From the NCBI GenBank assembly GCA_019693395.1, contig JAAMXP010004589.1, forward strand, positions 1-19,835: a stretch of 19,835 nucleotides of DNA. The letters run 5' to 3'. Within the stretch, counting starts at the first letter, position 1. The number at the start of each line of letters is the position of its first letter. The DNA is from Ettlia oleoabundans. Its lineage: Eukaryota > Chlorophyta > Chlorophyceae > Chlamydomonadales. The translations under genes and the position numbers were made by a program. Shown in pieces: positions 16,801-19,835 of this stretch. The notes beneath the pieces are model-generated. The model saw only the letters and a program-made list of their open reading frames with translations. It was not told where the DNA came from and did no database searches.

Positions 16801-17277
16801 CCTTGGCTTGAACCTCGGTTGTCACATCATTCATGCCTACAATTTCTTGTCAAACTCTCCTTCCTCAACCTCAGGACGGGGCATTTGGGCCGCAAGCTTG
16901 CAAAGGCCCGTCAGCGCAAGGCGCGCCCGTATGCCTGGGGCGTGTTGGGAGAGGGCGGCGATTTTGACCAGGCAAGAACATTGCCTGATTGGATCCGCTG
17001 CTTTGTGGCCCAACCGCCACCGTGCTTGTGCACCACTGACGCAATCACAGGGGCAAGGAGAATCTGTCGGCTCAAATATTGCACACCAGGAATGCGTTGG
17101 CTCCCGCGTCAGGCTGAACCTGGTTCTCTCCACCCTGAATCCCTCCCTTTTAATCACAGGTCCCTTTGCTGCCTGCATTTCTATTCACCTGTCACGTCTT
17201 TGCGTCTGGCGCAGGTGCATCATTTGGGCCAGATCAGCAGGGTGGACTATGCCCAAGCAATAGATGAGGAGCTTTAG
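10840..17277 (+). CDS. ICE2: Little elongation complex subunit 2-like protein (NARG2/ICE2 C-terminal domain)
   Basis: In animals ICE2 is a subunit of the little elongation complex, which supports transcription of small nuclear RNA genes. Exons: 10840-11361, 11534-11710, 11873-12870, 13222-13331, 13558-14880, 15233-15306, 15618-15893, 16163-16232, 16551-16659, 16875-16971, 17215-17277. All are phase-consistent, giving 1272 aa; starting instead at the next in-frame ATG (11140) gives 1172 aa, and I cannot decide between them. The N-terminal half is low complexity: Pro/Glu/Ala-rich, a likely nuclear localisation signal KRKRP (461-465) and an RG-rich tract (505-522). Then comes a charged helical part ending SELSVQEHAWYLQHQ. 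The domain assigned to ICE2 starts near residue 962 (YHCWQLGGCRLLLRS) and continues with MEELCCWWLKLLLRP, GRYLLAHAPGDP, GTVYDLHAAHHRSG and PDLPQIPFTFPPR. A Gln/His/Glu-rich insertion interrupts it after the first strand pair. Two introns (15894-16162 and 16972-17214) appear to use GC donors. The family call rests on remembered motif resemblance, not a search. Confidence 0.75.
13425..13448 (+). other. Candidate 24-nt mini-exon, tandem copy of the end of exon 4 of the ICE2-like gene
   Basis: Within the intron after exon 4, the 16 bases at 13425-13440 exactly repeat exon-4 bases 13308-13323, and the following bases, including the G|GT donor, are near-copies. The copy is preceded by TGCATAG (possible acceptor) and followed by GTGGGG (possible donor). 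Spliced in, it would be 24 nt, phase-neutral, and would add DAWYLHHQ after the AWYLQHQ that ends exon 4. It could equally be an inert duplication. Confidence 0.35.
14551..14598 (+). repeat. Exact 24-bp tandem duplication in coding exon 5
   Basis: Bases 14551-14574 are repeated exactly at 14575-14598. In frame, this doubles an eight-residue Gly-Ala-Ser-(Ala)n block within an Ala-rich linker of the ICE2-like protein. It is flanked on the left by CAG-rich DNA that codes for polyglutamine (about 14460-14512). Confidence 0.9.
15073..15232 (+). repeat. Four-copy ~40-bp minisatellite in an ICE2-like intron
   Basis: Imperfect copies start at 15073, 15114, 15153 and 15193, each with the core TG(T/A)NACAAG(T/C)TRTGA followed by a CCC(T/G)(T/A)TGG-type tail. 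Periods are 41, 39 and 40 bp. The array ends exactly at the exon-6 boundary: the last copy runs into CCATGCAG, the splice acceptor for 15233. The intron is 14881-15232. Confidence 0.75.
16774..16795 (+). repeat. Poly-G tract in an ICE2-like intron
   Basis: A run of 12 G, then CGC, then 7 G, preceded by GTGTGT. It lies in the intron 16660-16874. It could form a G-quadruplex in DNA or pre-mRNA, and its length may be affected by sequencing or assembly error. Confidence 0.7.
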
Positions 17278-18195
17278 GAATGAGTGGTCTGCCATACATA
17301 GCTTCAGCCCCCTTTTTGGGCCATGCCCCGAGTCTGGTCCCCGCTACACAGCTAGAGGGTCACGTGCCAGGACAGATGATGGACTGCCGGGCTTCCCAGG
17401 GTGCCCATATTTCAATCATATCAGAGATAGGCGGGCATGAGCCGTTGCTGCGCTCAGCATCTTGCATCTTGTCAACCACCCTGTCCCCTGCTCGCCGTCT
17501 GACCTGCGTCTTATTGCTCCTGCTATTACACGATTGTTGCGCTCACACAGTCTGATTGACGCAAACATGTTTGCCACAAGCAGACTGTGAAGCCCAAAAA
17601 CAGGCACATGCAAAAGGCGATGAATACCACGGCCTGAAATACCTTGCAACTTGGAGAAAAGAGGGTTGGTTGATACGGGCCCGAAAGGTCTATGCAAGGG
17701 CAGACACAAGAGGTACTAGAGGTATGAAAAGAAGACTGGGGTGCAGAGGGCGCCTGGATGGAGTCATGGGCAGGGTGGTGTTGCTGCTGGACAGAGGCAC
17801 GTGGACGGGGCAGCACATTGGCCCAACGGTGGGGTAAGAACCACGATTCTCAGGTAGTTTGCAGGGAAATAGTGACCATGGGATGGAGCTTCTGAGGGTC
17901 ACAAACAGGCAGACACAAGGGTGGGTTGAGGCGTTGGTAAATGCAGAAAGGTGTGTGGAAAGACACGGGAGAGGGAACTTGTCGTGGGAAGGTTCACGGT
18001 GGCAACACAGCCCATGGAGATGGACGCAATTTGAACATAAGGGGCTGAGAAACAAATCACAGAAGGAGGGGGGTGGCGTGCAGTTGCAACTGGTCGCTAG
18101 GTAACTCAACATCGCGACAGAATTAGGTCCATATTACGAGAGGCCAGGCATGGGCCTCGCGGCTGGCAACTGCGTGCTGATCGTGCCAGGGCCAC
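17278..18195. other. Intergenic region between convergent genes (3' UTRs)
   Basis: The stop codon of the plus-strand ICE2-like gene (17275-17277) and that of the minus-strand right-hand gene (18198-18196) face each other across about 0.9 kb. Open frames here are low-complexity and unrecognised. The plus strand is purine-rich at about 17690-18100, so the minus-strand reading is a Ser/Pro/Leu-rich shadow. A TTACA at 17526-17530 is a TGTAA poly(A) motif for the minus strand, about 670 nt past that gene's stop. I saw no TGTAA for the plus-strand gene. Confidence 0.6.
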
Positions 18196-19689
18196 TCAAC
18201 GGGCCGGTGACGGGTCCTTGAAGACAATGGCGGCAGTTGGAAGCTGGGCAGCAGCAGCAGAGACCCCGGCGCCGGCTGGCCTAGGCTTGTACGTCTTGCC
18301 TGCAGTTCAATAGTTTGGACCCAAGGTTTGGGGCCAGGGTTGGGTTTCTAGTCCCATGTGTAGTGGGCATGTTTCCAGCCAGCACACGCGGCTATGCCCC
18401 CTTTCCCCAAAAGCGCGTGACCTCGCAGGCCGACAGCGAGTGGGTTGCTAGAAACGGACTGTACTGCACAACTTATGGCTGCAATCCCTGATAATGCCAA
18501 GGTTGGCCCCAGTGCAAGTGCAGGGTAGGCTGAGGAAGCAAGCGGCAGGGATTTACCGATGAGGCCGCCCGTTGGCAGCGGCAGGGGCTTGAGCACGGTG
18601 AGGTAAACATCAAGCCACTCGCCGTACAGAGGGTCACGCTTCTGCAGCAAGGCGCAGAGGGCAGAATACAAGCGGCGATAAGCTGTACAACTCTAAGTGG
18701 CTGACTCTGCAACATAATATTATTTCTTCCTTGTCCATTTGTTCGTTTGTTCTGCAGCAATGTGGCGGGTAAGCCGCTGGGAACAGCTCAGCCCGGGACT
18801 CAACAGCTGGCGGGTGCGGAACATGAGGGAGGGGTGCGAGCGCTTGCCCACCTGCGCGGGCTTGTACGGCGCACGCTGAGCCGCCCTGACACGGAGGAAG
18901 GGCGTTGTGATGATGATGCCGGCGGGCTGGCCGTTCTTCACTGGCGTGGCCTGAAGCGCAGAAGTGACGGGTGAAGGCAAACATGGTAAGTCGCTTTGGG
19001 CAGGCGCCACTGGTGGCCAAGCAGGGCAGGCCTCCTACGCCCTGCTCATTGTGACCGCGCAACCATTGGAAGCCGCGTATGGTAGCAGCCCAGCTGTGTG
19101 CTTAATGTCGTTCCCACCTGCACGATGATGTCTCCACCAATCTTCACGGACTTGAGGGCTCCCACGGGCTTACCGTTTGCAAGCACTGCATGCCGGCACA
19201 TAGGGTGCAAGTCAGCAAGCTGCTTCCAGGTGCAACAGGTGCTGCAGGCGGTCAGGCAAGCAAGCGGCGCTGCCGGCGTGCCCAGGTGACATACGGGTTG
19301 GGAGCATACGATGCCCACAACGACAGTTGTGCTACTAGGCGCTCTTCCCTGCCTAGCTCACCCAGATGTCACCCAGATGGAGCTCATGAGCGCTGCGAGC
19401 CCAGCCGTGGTGCATTAACCGGGAAAGATACATGTATGCACCGTACAACTGACAAACTGTCAAACACGTCACGTCTTTGGCTCACCTCTGAGGACCCATT
19501 TGTTGCCCTTCTTGATCAGGGTGGCGGACGTGCCGGCGCCCTTACTGGTGAGGGAGATGGCGCGGATGAAAATGCTCTTGCCCTGGAAACCACCGTTGCC
19601 AAGAGTGATCTTGATCACCACGCCGCTGCCGTCGGTGTAAATGTTGTAGCTCTTGCCATTCTGGCCCTTGAAGAACTTCCAGGGCCCAC
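18196..19689 (-). CDS. C-terminal part of a probably secreted protein, VWD/root-cap-like (tentative); 5' end off the window
   Basis: Five exons on the minus strand: 19689-19486, 19185-19118, 18950-18852, 18641-18557, 18299-18196. All have GT-AG junctions and consistent phases, ending in TGA at 18198-18196. They encode about 186 residues. Segments: GPWKFFKGQNGKSYNIYTDG and a beta-rich stretch to KWVLR; VLANGKPVGALKSVKIGGDI; NGQPAGIIITTPF; GEWLDVYLTVLKPLPLPTGG leading into GLIGKTYKPR; and an Ala/Pro-rich tail. The order 'sequence resembling a VWD edge, VL.(D/N)GKPV, beta strand, LD(V/L).L...L......GLLG.TY' resembles plant root-cap/LEA-like and algal VWD-like extracellular proteins. That resemblance is weak and from memory. 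No catalytic motif is visible. The first exon begins at phase 1, so at least one more exon lies to the right, where a signal peptide might be looked for. Confidence 0.7.
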
Positions 19690-19783
19690 CTGCAGGGCAG
19701 ATGGCAGCGGGAGGCAGTGTGAAATGTTGGGGTTGGTTGTGGCAGGCATCGGTCCACTTCAGCACGCCCCGTGGAAGGGGAGA

Positions 19784-19835
19784 ACCCCCCCCCCACCACA
19801 CACACACACCACCACCACCACCACCCCACCCCACC
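19784..19835. repeat. Low-complexity C/CA/CCA tract at the right edge
   Basis: A poly-C run is followed by (CA)n, (CCA)n and CCCCA units up to the window end. It lies in the presumed intron upstream of the first visible exon of the right-hand gene. It is simple sequence, and assembly accuracy may be low here. Confidence 0.85.

Noticed and set aside
17556..18112. Open frames on both strands in the convergent intergenic region
   Set aside because: Opposite-strand frames mirror each other, the composition is low-complexity, and there are no recognisable motifs; this is more likely 3' UTR.

Overview
The window looks like nuclear DNA of a green alga, probably a chlorophyte of the Chlorophyceae type. 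The evidence is high GC, many short phase-matched introns with GTGAG/GTAAG donors and TGCAG acceptors, Ala/Gln-rich low-complexity coding stretches built on CAG/GCA repeats, and a nuclear gene for a mitochondrial-type EF-Tu. The lineage is inferred; no marker gene fixes the species. I saw no transposon, CRISPR array, rRNA or convincing tRNA.

Layout, left to right. (1) 38-4633, minus: an SLC4/HCO3-cotransporter family gene of the borate-exporter (BOR) type. Eleven exons are in the window and the C-terminal end runs off the left edge. (2) 4634-5677: region between head-to-tail genes, holding the EF-Tu 3' side and the BOR promoter/5' side. (3) 5678-10592, minus: a complete 14-exon gene for mitochondrial elongation factor Tu (441 aa in my model). 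(4) 10593-10839: a short divergent promoter with an inverted CCAAT/ATTGG pair. (5) 10840-17277, plus: an 11-exon gene for a large, disordered, Gln/Ala-rich nuclear protein whose C-terminal part reads as a little elongation complex subunit 2 (ICE2/NARG2) C-terminal domain. (6) 17278-18195: region between convergent genes. (7) 18196-19689, minus: the last five exons of a gene whose 5' part lies off the right edge; its fold resembles algal/plant VWD-like or 'root cap' secreted proteins, but this is tentative.

The four genes do not form a pathway. Two are housekeeping: mitochondrial translation, and probably small-RNA-gene transcription by Pol II/III. One is a membrane anion transporter and one is probably secreted. 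The EF-Tu and ICE2-like genes share one short intergenic region and could be co-regulated. I built exon models by joining reading-frame segments at splice sites that keep phase; all joins in the first three genes are phase-consistent. The less ordinary observations are a tandemly duplicated, phase-neutral 24-nt candidate mini-exon in the ICE2-like gene, GC-AG introns (one of them fully open in frame), a roughly 40-bp minisatellite whose last copy contains a splice acceptor, and a roughly 150-residue insertion in a loop of the BOR transporter.
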